NCBI RefSeq assembly: GCF_000143415.4
Contig: NW_003314325.1
Coordinates: 359,369 to 423,368, forward strand
Source of the DNA: Selaginella moellendorffii
Lineage: Eukaryota > Streptophyta > Lycopodiopsida > Selaginellales > Selaginellaceae
DNA: 64,000 nt
Direction: 5' to 3'
Under the pieces are notes generated by a model that did no database searches, had not been told where the DNA came from, and was given only the letters and a program-made list of their open reading frames with translations. Below, piece after piece: positions 12,901-23,017 of the stretch (positions are counted from its first letter, which is position 1; each line of letters begins with the position of its first letter). The position numbers and the translations under genes are program-made.

Positions 12901-13100
12901 TGGGCGAGAAGGCTAAGAAAGCTGCCAATACAGCTGCTGTTCTTGAGCTCCACAACGAGGTCTCTTAATTTTGTTTCTTCATTTTCTCCTGTGATTTTTT
13001 CATTGTAAAAAAGAATTCGTTGTAATACTCACGTTCTTCCTCAATCATAGCGAGTGTTTCAGCCAGGGACAATGGTTCACCAAGCGCATTTTTCCTCCTA
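9240..13100 (+). repeat. Right arm of large inverted repeat (AGTRAP-fimbrin)
   Basis: This segment recurs in reverse complement at 4765-7500 as a shortened, degraded copy and again, fimbrin part only, at 19395-20880. Introns are shared, so the duplication happened at the DNA level and not by retroposition. Confidence 0.8.
10296..12968 (+). CDS. FIM: Fimbrin (plastin), actin filament bundling protein
   Basis: Fourteen exons starting at 10296, 10440, 10661, 10947, 11186, 11274, 11391, 11570, 11831, 12044, 12345, 12547, 12701 and 12849 translate without a stop to 635 residues, close to plant fimbrins. The N-terminal EF-hand-like region (residues 1-110) is followed by four calponin-homology domains forming two actin-binding modules. 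Typical pieces are [91 protein letters not shown] and [10 protein letters not shown]. Fimbrin cross-links actin filaments in the cytoplasm. The intron after exon 12 has a GC donor (12644). Two broken copies lie nearby in reverse orientation, and this one is the only complete gene. It sits directly behind the AGTRAP-like gene. Confidence 0.93.
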
Positions 13101-13519
13101 AATGAGGAGATGGATGTGGAGCAGCAAGAACAGCCTTGGAGATGTCATACACTAAAAGGGAAACCTTGCAATGTGGCTGCATGGGTTGAACCTTTGGCGC
13201 TTCTCACATGTCCTAACATACTCAAGAGTGTCTTAGTGGAGCCATGGCCAGTAGTAGCCATACTGGAGAAGGAGCTATGTTATCACTCGTCCAGAGAAGT
13301 GCCCCACACAAGAGTGAAAGGCTTGTAGCAATGCTGGAATCTCATGTTCCACAAGACATCGAAGAAGAACCCCTTGGGATGTCCAGCGGGAGAGATGGTT
13401 AAGAAACAGTAGTCTCGAGTGTGAACCTCCAAAGCTTTGCATGCTGTGAATGTCATGTGATCAATCTCGATTTTCAATTTTTTGATGTAATAAGATAAGA
13501 ACCAGGCGTATTCTTCGTG
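13101..13519. other. Intergenic, no gene recognised
   Basis: Moderate-GC sequence downstream of fimbrin. Short open frames exist on both strands (13110-13328 plus, 13283-13570 minus), but neither resembles a family I know, and neither is repeated in the other fimbrin copies. Confidence 0.5.
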
Positions 13520-14480
13520 ATTAGGGTTTTTGGAGGTGCGCAACGGTGCAATTTCATGAATTTGTCGCATCCTGCTTCACCCCGCCAGGATCGATGCTGC
13601 CGTACCTCCGGGCTAGGTTAGAGGATTCCACGAATGAATGTCAGCAAATGGACTTGCCAGGCAGTCTTGAGGTTTTTCTTCCTCTTTCTCTCTTGTCTGG
13701 AAGGATCGCTGCCGCCGTACGCATTGCGATCTGTTCCGAACAAGATGCTGCTGGAATCGATCAAGGGAGACGCTGTTGCCATGGAGTTTGCCTTCCATAA
13801 GAGAAGTAAGTTTCGTTCGTCGCCACTTCACTCACCTTCAGGGTGCTTTTCTCTTTTGTTCTTCCTTGTTGCCTTATAACTGAACGATTTCGTTATTTAG
13901 CCAGGATACTTTCAGTCCCTTGTAAGTGCACTTCAGAATTTCTTCTCTGACGGTATCTGTCTTGCAGTTGCTGGATAGGAACTCTCAACTTTGGAGAGTG
14001 ATCCGAGAGTACGTTCAACATGAAGAGGATCTTGTCTCGCTCTTTACTTTTTGCGGCCTTGTTCTTAACGCAATGTTTTTCTACCTTTCGATTTTAGGCT
14101 CGTCAAATAGACACCGGAGAGCTAATCCGCTTCCCTTTGGAGATTGGATTATATGGCGTCTGCAAGCCATACAGCATGGATTCCAAACAGCCAGCGTGGA
14201 TTCCAAACAGCCAGCGCATTGTCGCGGAAGAGCTCGTAATGCTCGGGGTGTTGCAGCTCCAAAAGGTACTGTCATTGATCCCAAAACAAACAGAAAACTG
14301 TATGATAGATCGACGAGACTTGCGACTGTCCTCTGGGCGATTTTGTCCGAAGCATCAGCATGGTTTGTCATGGTGAAAACAAACTACACGGCTTAATAAT
14401 ATCGAAACACTGCATGTGTTTGTTAGACCGGTGCCTCCCATTTTTATTACAGGACGTTCGTTCTTCGCTTTCCAGCGGTT
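13520..14480 (+). pseudogene. TFB2 (TFIIH p52) pseudogene
   Basis: A tandem copy of the gene at 15029-17164. Pieces matching exon 1 (13545-13675), exon 2 with an internal rearrangement (13700-13800), exons 6-7 (LLDRNSQLWRVIREYVQ at 13960-14025), exon 8 and part of exons 9-10 are present in order with introns. Exons 3-5 and the C-terminal exons are missing, the start ATG is altered, and exon 8 carries a small internal duplication (14170-14215). A product with TFIIH function is not possible from this layout. Confidence 0.8.
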
Positions 14481-14594
14481 CGCTTAAGAGCTTGCTCGTT
14501 TATAGGTCCAAGAAGCAACGAGCAGTGTGGAATAGCCGCCGGGATCTCTCGTGACTGAGATAGCCTGTAAGAGCTTCGATTCTTTCTCCTTTCT

Positions 14595-14860
14595 TTGTTA
14601 AGTTACAAGGTTTGTATTTCTTTCTTTCTGTTCTTTCACGGGTCTATGACGGCTAAGCCTTTGTGATATTCCAGAACATGACGTTTATGATCGCAAACGG
14701 ATCACCACAAGCAATACGACTTTATGGCAAGGAAATGTATGACTCCGTGTTTCTTTTTCTCTCATTTCTCGTTAATCATGCCCCAGAGCAGCCACTTGCA
14801 CGTTGAGCAGCCAAGTGGGATCCAAAAGGCAGAAACCATATAAATGACAGGCAACGATAA
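14595..14860 (+). pseudogene. Fragment of the epsin-like gene
   Basis: This matches the middle of the epsin-like gene at 47805-49135 (which is on the minus strand), including intron sequence. It spans the end of exon 4, the intron with 'ctatgacggctaa', exon 5 with the ANGSPQA codons, the following GC-donor intron, and the start of exon 6 with VEQPSG and KKAET codons. Small deletions break the frame throughout. Because introns are retained it is a DNA-level duplication, inserted between the TFB2 pseudogene and TFB2. Confidence 0.75.
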
Positions 14861-15028
14861 GCCTTTCATACTTTCGATTACACTAGACTTGTCCTTCTGG
14901 TCGATCTCCTGAAAACTTGGCGGAGACCGTGCCATAAGTCAACTTTTACCTCGTCAAAAGGGTCAAAGAGACGGTCATTAAGCTACTTTACCTTACTTGG
15001 ATTTAGGGTTTTAGGAGGTGTGGCAACG

Positions 15029-17164
15029 ATGCCGAATGTGCGGAGGGCGACGCGCGATTTCATGGATTTGGTCGCATCCTGCCTCACCGCCGCCAGGATC
15101 GACGCGCTCTACGCCAGCAAATGGACTTGCCAGGCGGTCTTGAGGTTTTTCTTCCTCTCGCTCGCTCTCTTTCTTGTCTGAGCGTGGTTCCAATCAGATC
15201 GCTGCCGCCATTGGCGAAGCTCTACGTGTTGCGATTGCTCTACCTGGATGCCGCGGTTCCGGACAAGATGCTGCTGGAATGGATCAAGGGAGACGCTGTT
15301 GCCAAGCACAAAAATGCGGTGGACAGGCTAGTCCAGCTCAGAGTTTTCCTTCCAGAAGAGAAGTAAGCTTTCGTTCCCCGCCATACTTCTTCCCGCTGAG
15401 AATCCTTTCCAGGAAGAAAGAAACACACTACAGAGTTAATCCCAAGTTTCAGGAGCAACTACGACTGGCATTGTCTACTGGGTAACTTCTTTCTTTCTTT
15501 CTTTCTCTCGTCCTTGCTGATTCATCATCTTTCTCTCTTGCTTGTTGTTCTCTCAGTTTAGGAACTCCCAGGGACCCCTTGCCTCCAGACATCGCCGTGA
15601 GGATGCCGTCCGCGAAGGAGCTGGACGACTATGCGACTGAAAAATGGGAGGCATGGTTTTCAAGCGTGAAAGTTTTTTCTGCGAGTCGAGTTACTTACGT
15701 GCATGCTACCTGCTGCAGTCAGTTGTTCTCCAGCTCGTCAACTTTGCCTCTCCGGATGGCCCATCCGCATCGACCAACGGATTCATCGTCCAGCTCTTCC
15801 AAAAGGCCGATTTGCTTACTTCAGGGTAGCGTCTCTTTTGTGTTTTTTTTTTTTTTTTGGTTGCCTTAAGGATTTCGTTTGGTTTTCTTTTAGCCAGGAT
15901 CCTAAAATCACTCCAGCTGGCTTTCAGTTCCTTGTAAGTGCACTGGAATTCTGTCAAGAGTTTCTTCTCTGACGAAATCTGTCTTGCAGTTGCTGGATAG
16001 GAACTCTCAGCTTTGGAGAGTGATCCGAGAGTACGTTCAATATGCAGAGGTTCTTGTCTCACTCTTTAGTTTTGCGAGTTTGTTCTTAGCATTTCTCTTT
16101 TCTACTTTTTGATTTTAGGCTCGTCAAATAGACACTGGAGAGCTAATCCGCTTCCTTTTGGAGATTGGATTCTACAGCGTCGGCGAGCCATATAGCATGG
16201 ATTCACTTCCAAACAGCCAACGCAATTTCGCGGAGGAGCTCGCAATGCTCGGGGTGTTGCAGCTCCAAAAGGTACTGTCATTGATCTTAATGACGCACAA
16301 AACTAACAGAAAAATGTTCACAGGGTATGAAAGATCGATGGTTCATTCCAACGAGACTCGCTACTGGTCTTTCAGCGAGTTTGTCTGAATCATCAGCATG
16401 GCAAACGGAGGGATTTATCATGGTGGAAACGAACTTCAGAGTCTACGCGTACACGTCTTCGAAGCTTCATATCGAGACGCTCCATGTTTTTGTCAGGTTA
16501 GTGGAGTAATTTTAGCTTTGTTTTGTTTAAGCAACTGCTAGCAGGTATGTAGCAAATGCTAGAAATTTCGCATTTACCAACTTAGTGCTGCATTTTGTGA
16601 ATCTTTTTTACAGGACCGAGTACGTTCTTCCAAACATTCTTGTCGGGAGCATCACAAAGGAGAGTGTCAACGGCGCGTTTGCGAGTGGAATATCTGCAGA
16701 CCAGGTCTGATCTCTCAAAGCTTTTCTTGTTGTTGGTAATAACGTTTCTCTTGGCCTGCAGATTATCAAATTTCTCCAGCAGCACGCTCATCCGTTTGTA
16801 GCTCAAAAAGTTCCTTCGGTTCCAGAGACTGTTTGCGACCAGGTACAAGCTCACTCGTAGAAACTGAGCCTGATCTCTACAATCTAGATTCGTCTGTGGG
16901 AATCGGACCGCGTGAGAGTGCAATATCTTCCCGCGTACTGCTACGAAGGCTTCCCAAGCACGGTAAGCAACTCTTCACAAACAATGGTATTTTAATCCGT
17001 CTATTATTCGAATGCATCAGTCTGTTTACGAGTCAGTGGTGGCTCACGCCAGGGATCGAAATGGGCTTTTGTGGGAGGACGCTAACAGGAAAATGATCGT
17101 CGTGGGTGGCGAACACCATGAAGCCATTCGAGCCTTCCTTCAAAACATCAACAAGAAAAAATAA
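15029..17164 (+). CDS. TFB2: TFB2, p52 subunit (GTF2H4) of TFIIH core
   Basis: Thirteen exons beginning 15029, 15198, 15413, 15557, 15719, 15894, 15990, 16119, 16324, 16614, 16762, 16888 and 17021 give about 460 residues, the family's normal length (human 462). TFB2 anchors and stimulates the XPB helicase in the TFIIH core, which acts in RNA polymerase II initiation and nucleotide excision repair in the nucleus. Recognised segments include KWTCQAVLRSLPPLAKLY, KITPAGFQFLLLDRNSQLW, GFIMVETNFRVYAYTSSKL, YVLPNILVGSITKESV, QIIKFLQQHAHPF and the C-terminal LLWEDANRKMIVV. The exon 4/5 junction is the only uncertain splice. A telo-box-like TTAGGGTTTT lies just before the ATG. Confidence 0.93.
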
Positions 17165-18200
17165 ATTTTCGAAATGCTAATCCTTTGTGCAAATTTTCTT
17201 AGTTCTTTTGACGGAGTAATTCTTATGTTTTTTTTCTTAGCGTGAATGTTTTGGGTGGACTTTTCTTCCTTCTTTGACATTTTCTTTGTTTGACTCGGTT
17301 TAAATGATTTTTATGATGTTCTCCTCACTATTGCAAAGGAAAATTGATGGTGTGAACCAAGAAGAAGAGTCCATGCAAATTTTTATTGTCGCCCAAGTCC
17401 ACTTAGCTAGTTTTTGGTTGATCCCAAAGGTCCTGGCATCTTCGACTTTGAATTCAAAAGGACAGAAGAATCTGTATACTTCGGATTTCTCGGGTGAAAG
17501 CATACGTTCTGTTCCAGTGACCAGGTACAAACTCATTTCTTAGAAACTAGACTCTAAGATTCGTTCGGATCCCGACCAGGACACTGTAAGTCTGGGTGCG
17601 GTGGCCACGCACCCGTCGCTGATGAGCCGTGGCCCGTTCATGCCACACCATCCCCATCATGGGTTTGGAGCTCCGCTTTCTTCCTCCAAACTCCCCACCA
17701 CTTCAACTCGTCATCCACTGAAGAAAAATAGAAGGATCTTAGCGGCTTGACGAACGGACTCGAACCGGTCCCGACGGGAGCCACGAGCCCTGTACAGGGA
17801 CCAAAAGTTGGCAATCCCAGCAGCCAGTTACAAGGTGTGGCAGCATGAGACCGACTGGCAGCCGTGATTATTGCCGTACATCGGATCTTGTGGCCGTCAA
17901 TGTAGTCCGCCATATCACTGTCAGAATCTGGATCAGAAGCTTTGGTCATCGATTTCATCACCCCAATGGCCAGCTTTTCTAGAATTTTTCCAGCCTGTGA
18001 CACGTCTTTCTGGAGGCAATCAACACAAATTTCCCATCCAACAGCTCGACCTTTTTCTCCCAGAATAAAGAAGATTATTCATTGAGTGAACCCTCTATCC
18101 ATACCACAGATGGAAGCACAGGATTCAGACAAAATAAACCCGGCGACTTCTCTAAAGGATATATTCACCCATTCCACTTCCTCTTATCACCGCAATCGCA
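17165..18200. other. Intergenic with TFB2 remnant and local repeat
   Basis: Around 17505-17590 the sequence resembles the TFB2 exon 11-intron-exon 12 region (16820-16910), including 'gaccaggtacaa', 'tagaaact' and 'agattcgt', so a third TFB2 fragment once lay here. A stretch near 17975-18045 repeats the start of the next gene (18215-18290), which suggests a small internal duplication. No complete gene is seen. Confidence 0.55.
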
Positions 18201-19087
18201 ATGGGCAGCTCATTGTCTCGAAGTTTGCCAGCTCGTGGCACATCTCTCCGGAGGAGATGCAGGTGCATTCAAATCAACACAAAGGCCGACAAAACACCAC
18301 TCGACCGGCGGCTGTGCCTTGATCTTCCCAACGGACTGCCCAAGCGCCAGCAGCTCGTGGGCATTGCCATGCTGATCCTGCCCTGCGTTCGGGAGAGCCG
18401 CGCCAACTTCGAAGTTGCTCTGGAGATCAGGAGCCTCTTTGTGGGTGTGGACGACGAGGATGTAACCATCAGCGCCAAGGCTCTGGGATTCTACCCGTAC
18501 CGCGTCAAACTCCGGATCGAGCCACAGCTTGGTGAGATGGAGAGCTCTGACATTGTTCTCTACGATTTCCGCGATAGCGATGGCAATTCCAGCACACATA
18601 CCACGAGCTGCGATGCTGAGATTGGAGCTCAACTTAATTTATGGCCACTATCTCTCAAATTAAAGAAAACGTGGGGACGATCACTTGAAGAGCCAATGGA
18701 ATACGAGTCCATCACTGTTGGAGTTCCAGGGAACACTGAGCTTGAGTGGAAACTCCTTCGCTGGAATCACAATGGGATGAAGTATAATCCATCCAAACCA
18801 TATTCTGGCATCGGCTCCCTAAAGGTAAATCATGTTTTTATTGCTTTTAAGGTTAGCCGCCATTGCGAGGAGGGACCACAAGTATCAGTGTGGAAGACTT
18901 TCCAGTCGTTGTGTGGCATCTGCCCGCAAGCATGGCGTCCAAGGTTCCGCTCCGGTTCAAGCTTCATCTTGAGGCCGAGATGCATCTCGTCTGCTACACG
19001 AGAAGCAACTGGATGTACCACGAAGCCAATTGCACCAGGGAGACAGTCGAGTTTTCACGTGAGTTTGTTGTCACAGATGGTGAGTGA
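18201..19087 (+). CDS. Unrecognised protein, copy 2 (paralogue of 3201-4410)
   Basis: Two exons, 18201-18824 and 18857 to a TGA at 19085-19087, keep the frame of the paralogue and about 90% of its residues, including LDLPNGLP, FEVALEIRSLFVGVDDED, YRVKLRIEPQLGEMESSD, WKLLRWNHNG and the NCT sequon near the C terminus. The hydrophobic N-terminal exon of copy 1 is not found upstream. The start at 18201 (MGSSLSRSLPARG) is therefore provisional, and this copy may be truncated or cytosolic. The family is not recognised. It sits immediately before an inverted fimbrin pseudogene, exactly as copy 1 does. Confidence 0.5.
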
Positions 19088-19394
19088 GAAGCATATACTT
19101 TTTGTCGAAATAAATAGCGGAGCCCTGCTTTGAGCAAGACCAACAGAGCGTGATAACCATCTACAAACTTCTAGCGATGTCACCAGGCTTTCGTCCACTA
19201 TGAGTGCCTCTGCACATACCACTTACCAAAAGCTCCAAAAGGAAGCCATACTTTCAATGACAAGCTCTTCATCTGAAAGAGAGGAACAATCGGTGAGAAT
19301 CCTGTTCATTTCTTCTTCTTCTTCTCGTTTATTTTTATCTTACCTCACTCACGCTAAGAAGCGTTAAGTCCAGCTGCCCCACATCCATCTCCTC

Positions 19395-20880
19395 ATTTAG
19401 GAGTAAAAATGCGCTTGGCTCCACATCCATCTGGCTGGCCGCTATAAAACTCTGGAGCAGAGACACTCGCGCGCGCAATCGAGCTAGAAACCAAAGGAAA
19501 AAATGCCCCATAATTGAGGACGAACGTGAGTATTACAAAGAATTCCTCTTTACAATGAAAAAATCAGAGGAGAGAATGATGAAACGAAATAATGAAGCCT
19601 CGTTGTGGAGCTCAAGAACAGCAGCTGTACTGACAGCTTTTTTTAGCCTTCTCGCACAGCATCACGGTGGCTACCAAGATCATCACCATCTTGGGTCTCA
19701 CCTGCGAAAGAAGATAACAAGAAATCCCTCGCTGGAAAAACGAAAAATAAAACTACCTCGGACAATGTCATGCCACAGCAAGAACACGCTGCAACCGAGC
19801 TTCCTGGCCACACTGATCACGTACACCGCGTTTTGTTTCTTCTCGTCATCTGCAATTCATAAGATTATATCGATTAATTTGGATGGGTCTAAGTTCATTT
19901 GCTTGCCTGTTACTCCTTTGGTCACGAGCTGCCAGTTTACAACGCGTGGTTCTACAGCCGGAAGAAGATGCCAGATGGTAAGCTATTGTCCTGGAAGTTC
20001 CAGTTCCACTTGTGTCTTGCAAACATTAGCTCACAGCAACGTTTGTTGCCTTGAAACTCTCCGTACGGCTGTCTTTGCCTGATCGCTTCACTTTATTGTT
20101 GACCCGTTTCAAGATGTCGTAATCAGACACCTCCTTCCCTCTCAATTTAATGTTCTTCAGCAGATGGAGGGTATGATACCGCATCAATTGCCACAGAAAC
20201 GCTGGCAAAGACATGTAAACGGCTTAAAAGTCATCAGCAAAAAAAAAAAGTATGAGCTTGTGATTGCCTTGAATGATGTCGCTTCCTGCAACGTTTACCA
20301 GTGACAACCTGCTTTCGGGCAGCATCAAGGGCTTGGTTGCAGTTCTCCATGTTCTTAAACGGCATCTTGATGAGAGGTTTATTGGCTGCCTTCCAGTTGA
20401 TGGAGCCTGGCTCCAATTTTTCTAGTATTTCGAGAAGGATCCACCTACAGAGTACAAACAAAACTATAAGAGCTTGAAACTTAAAAGACGGTTTCCTCTT
20501 ATACCCGTCCCAGACGCCATCAAAGAGCTGGTCCACATATGTTGTTGTGCCAAGGCTATTGATCCACACACCAAAAACCAAAAACCTGCTCATCTCTCGA
20601 ATCTTGCTCATGATCCTGAATTAATTCAGTGTAAGTGAGGCTGTTGTTGGCTGTCAAACCATTCCTGGAATAAGAAGAAGTTTTATCAAGAGCGAGGTGG
20701 GCCTGAAATTCATTACCTTTCATGGAAGAGATAGGCCAAGATTCAAGTTTGCTATGTAATGTCTCTGGGTGTGAGGTACTTCTGACAGTTGATATGTGCA
20801 GCACTACTTTTGCTCTATCGTAGGGATGGAAATCTAGTAGAGACAAATTGCAACTCTTAGGAGCCAAGATGTTTAGAAGT
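19395..20880 (-). pseudogene. Truncated fimbrin pseudogene, third copy
   Basis: The minus strand carries the 3' half of fimbrin. From right to left it shows the exon with [25 protein letters not shown] (about 20620), the exon with [24 protein letters not shown] (about 20390), the exon with [19 protein letters not shown] (about 20190), and the final exons (19620-19960). The N-terminal half is absent and the C terminus is altered. Identity to the intact gene is high, introns are retained, and the flank resembles both other copies. Confidence 0.85.
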
Positions 20881-22199
20881 ATGGTGTATGGCTATACAAT
20901 TGCAAGTTGTCTACCACAACTTGAGTTGTGGTTGGGGTGGTGAGAAGTTAAGATGTTTTAGTAGAGATATCATTCTCTTCAAGTTGATTTCTCTGTTTTT
21001 TATTTCTTCTATGATTTTGTGAACTTTTAATATTTCTTTTTTAATTAGGACCAACCACTAGCATACACTCCAATTATGAATCTCTTTGAGAATAAGCACT
21101 AAAGCTAATATTCTTTTAAAGTATGGAAAGGGAAGATGAATCTATACAAAGTTGTAAACCATAAATTTTTTCTTTCCAATTTGTAATTTACTTCGTCTAT
21201 TCAACCACTATGGCTTTGGCCTTAATTAAATTCTCTTGCCAAGGTTCCCATCTATTATATTAATTCTTACTTGGTCCTACTTGGTTTCAACAATTTATTA
21301 CACGAGCAACGGAGCGTTAGTAATTCATTCACGAATTCCTGAATTTTCTCCTAATCCCCCTCTTCGGGTTAAATTGGATTTAAGGTTTGGCTACACTCCC
21401 TACATGCACAAGCAGCCAAGCACACCAAACCTCAAAGGTCTTAACATATTTTGGTACAATAACACTTGATCATGGGACCCTCTAAATCCCAAACATTGGG
21501 TGCAACACTTACTCTGGGATACCAAGGGGGAAACACTGTGGCCTAATGACTTGGTGCAGTGCACCTAAATTTGGAACCAAACTCCAAACCCGTTGCATTA
21601 CAAAACGAGGGTCCAGTGCACCAGCTCCCCATATCCAACACTTGCATACAAAATGGTGTTAAATAGTGTCTGGCACAATTTTGGCATACCAGTGGCCTAA
21701 CAGAAGGAGGAGGGTACCCCACTGACTAAAGCAGCATGGAGTTTGGGTTTAGACCCAAGCCGGATACAAAATAAGGAACAACACAACTCAACGAGAGCCA
21801 AATTAATATCTCAGGTGGTCAAATATGCATTCCAACCACTATCCCTACTATACATTTGGAACCCCCTACAACACCCCCCCTCCCCCCCCGCCTATGAGGA
21901 ACACACATTTTGGGCTTTCACCCCAAGCCTCCCTTAGTACCAGGAGTTAGTTTCTGGGACAAGCTCGAAACTTATTAAAGATGGAATGTCCTTAAATTGT
22001 GAATTTGGACACGAAACAAACACCATTGTGTTCAGTTTCGTAGATATGCCAAATGAGCAAATTTAGACACTTTCTATAAATAGCATTTGGGACAAAATGA
22101 GACTAATGCAAAGGGTATGATAGCGAGGGTGTTTGGCAAATACAGTAAGATATTATATAGCGATATTGAGGGATTAGACTCAATATCAAGGGGGTTCTT
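20881..22199. other. Intergenic, possible decayed LTR
   Basis: No gene is seen. A stretch near 21840-21960 (ending 'ttttgggctttcaccccaagcct') resembles 28085-28180 in the same orientation. These may be remnants of the long terminal repeats of the chromovirus lying between them, but the similarity I can follow covers only about 100 bases. Confidence 0.35.
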
Positions 22200-22330
22200 G
22201 ATACTAGCAAGTATAAGCCAATAACACAAGTTTCTCAAACCAGGCTGAGTATGCTCAACAAGAAACATATAAGGTTTTTATTTTATGTTTATCCAATTTA
22301 AGTGCAAGGTCATTAACTAGTTTCTCAACT
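22200..22330 (-). mobile_element. Fragment of chromovirus gag leader
   Basis: This 130 bp block is nearly the same as 27535-27665 in the same orientation and encodes the N-terminal gag region on the minus strand (VEKLVNDLALKLDKHK). Sequence beyond it on both sides is unrelated to the larger element, so it is a detached piece of the same family. Confidence 0.7.
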
Positions 22331-23017
22331 AGCTCAAGTAGGATGTTCATCTCTATCGTTCATTAGTACTTAAGTCAGTTTTGGCAGATTGACTTCGGCA
22401 CTTTGGTGCATGGGTCCAATCCATAACCATGGGGATAACTATTATAGACTGATAAAAAGTTTTTGCATCTCTCTCAATGGCTCATTTTTGAAAAGGGTGT
22501 GGTCATGTAAACAACTTAATCTGCTAGTTTATAATAGTTGTCTAAATCTTTCCGATGGGGTTGATTTCTTGCTCAAGGGAAGTTGGGCCTTTGGCCTTTT
22601 CCCTATGTCCCTGTGGGCAGGGGTGTATCATTCCTTTATAAGCCAAGTGGTACTTGGAGCAAAAAGGGTGGCTAACTCTATTAGTCATTTCTTTGTTGGT
22701 GATGGCTGGAGGGTGTCTGAGTCTTAACATCTTTAGACATAAAAGAGAGGTCATTCCATAACTCATTTAAGTCGGTGTGTTTTCCATATAATGTGCTCCG
22801 TTAACTTTTGAAGTTTTTTTCTTGACGGTTTGTTAAACTTGGGTATGCATCGACGAGGACGTCAATTTTCCCCAACGGGAGGAGAGTGTCGCGAATGTGA
22901 CTTCGGGTATTAAAAGATACTTGTCAACCAGTCTTTACAAACACTCTTTCCTTACTACCATGACGGTAGGAGGTTGGTACAGTTGGTTCCCTTTATTATT
23001 TGATTTATAAAAATATA

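Noticed and set aside
13110-13570. Possible PPR-like gene downstream of fimbrin
   Set aside because: No repeated 35-residue motif could be followed on either strand.
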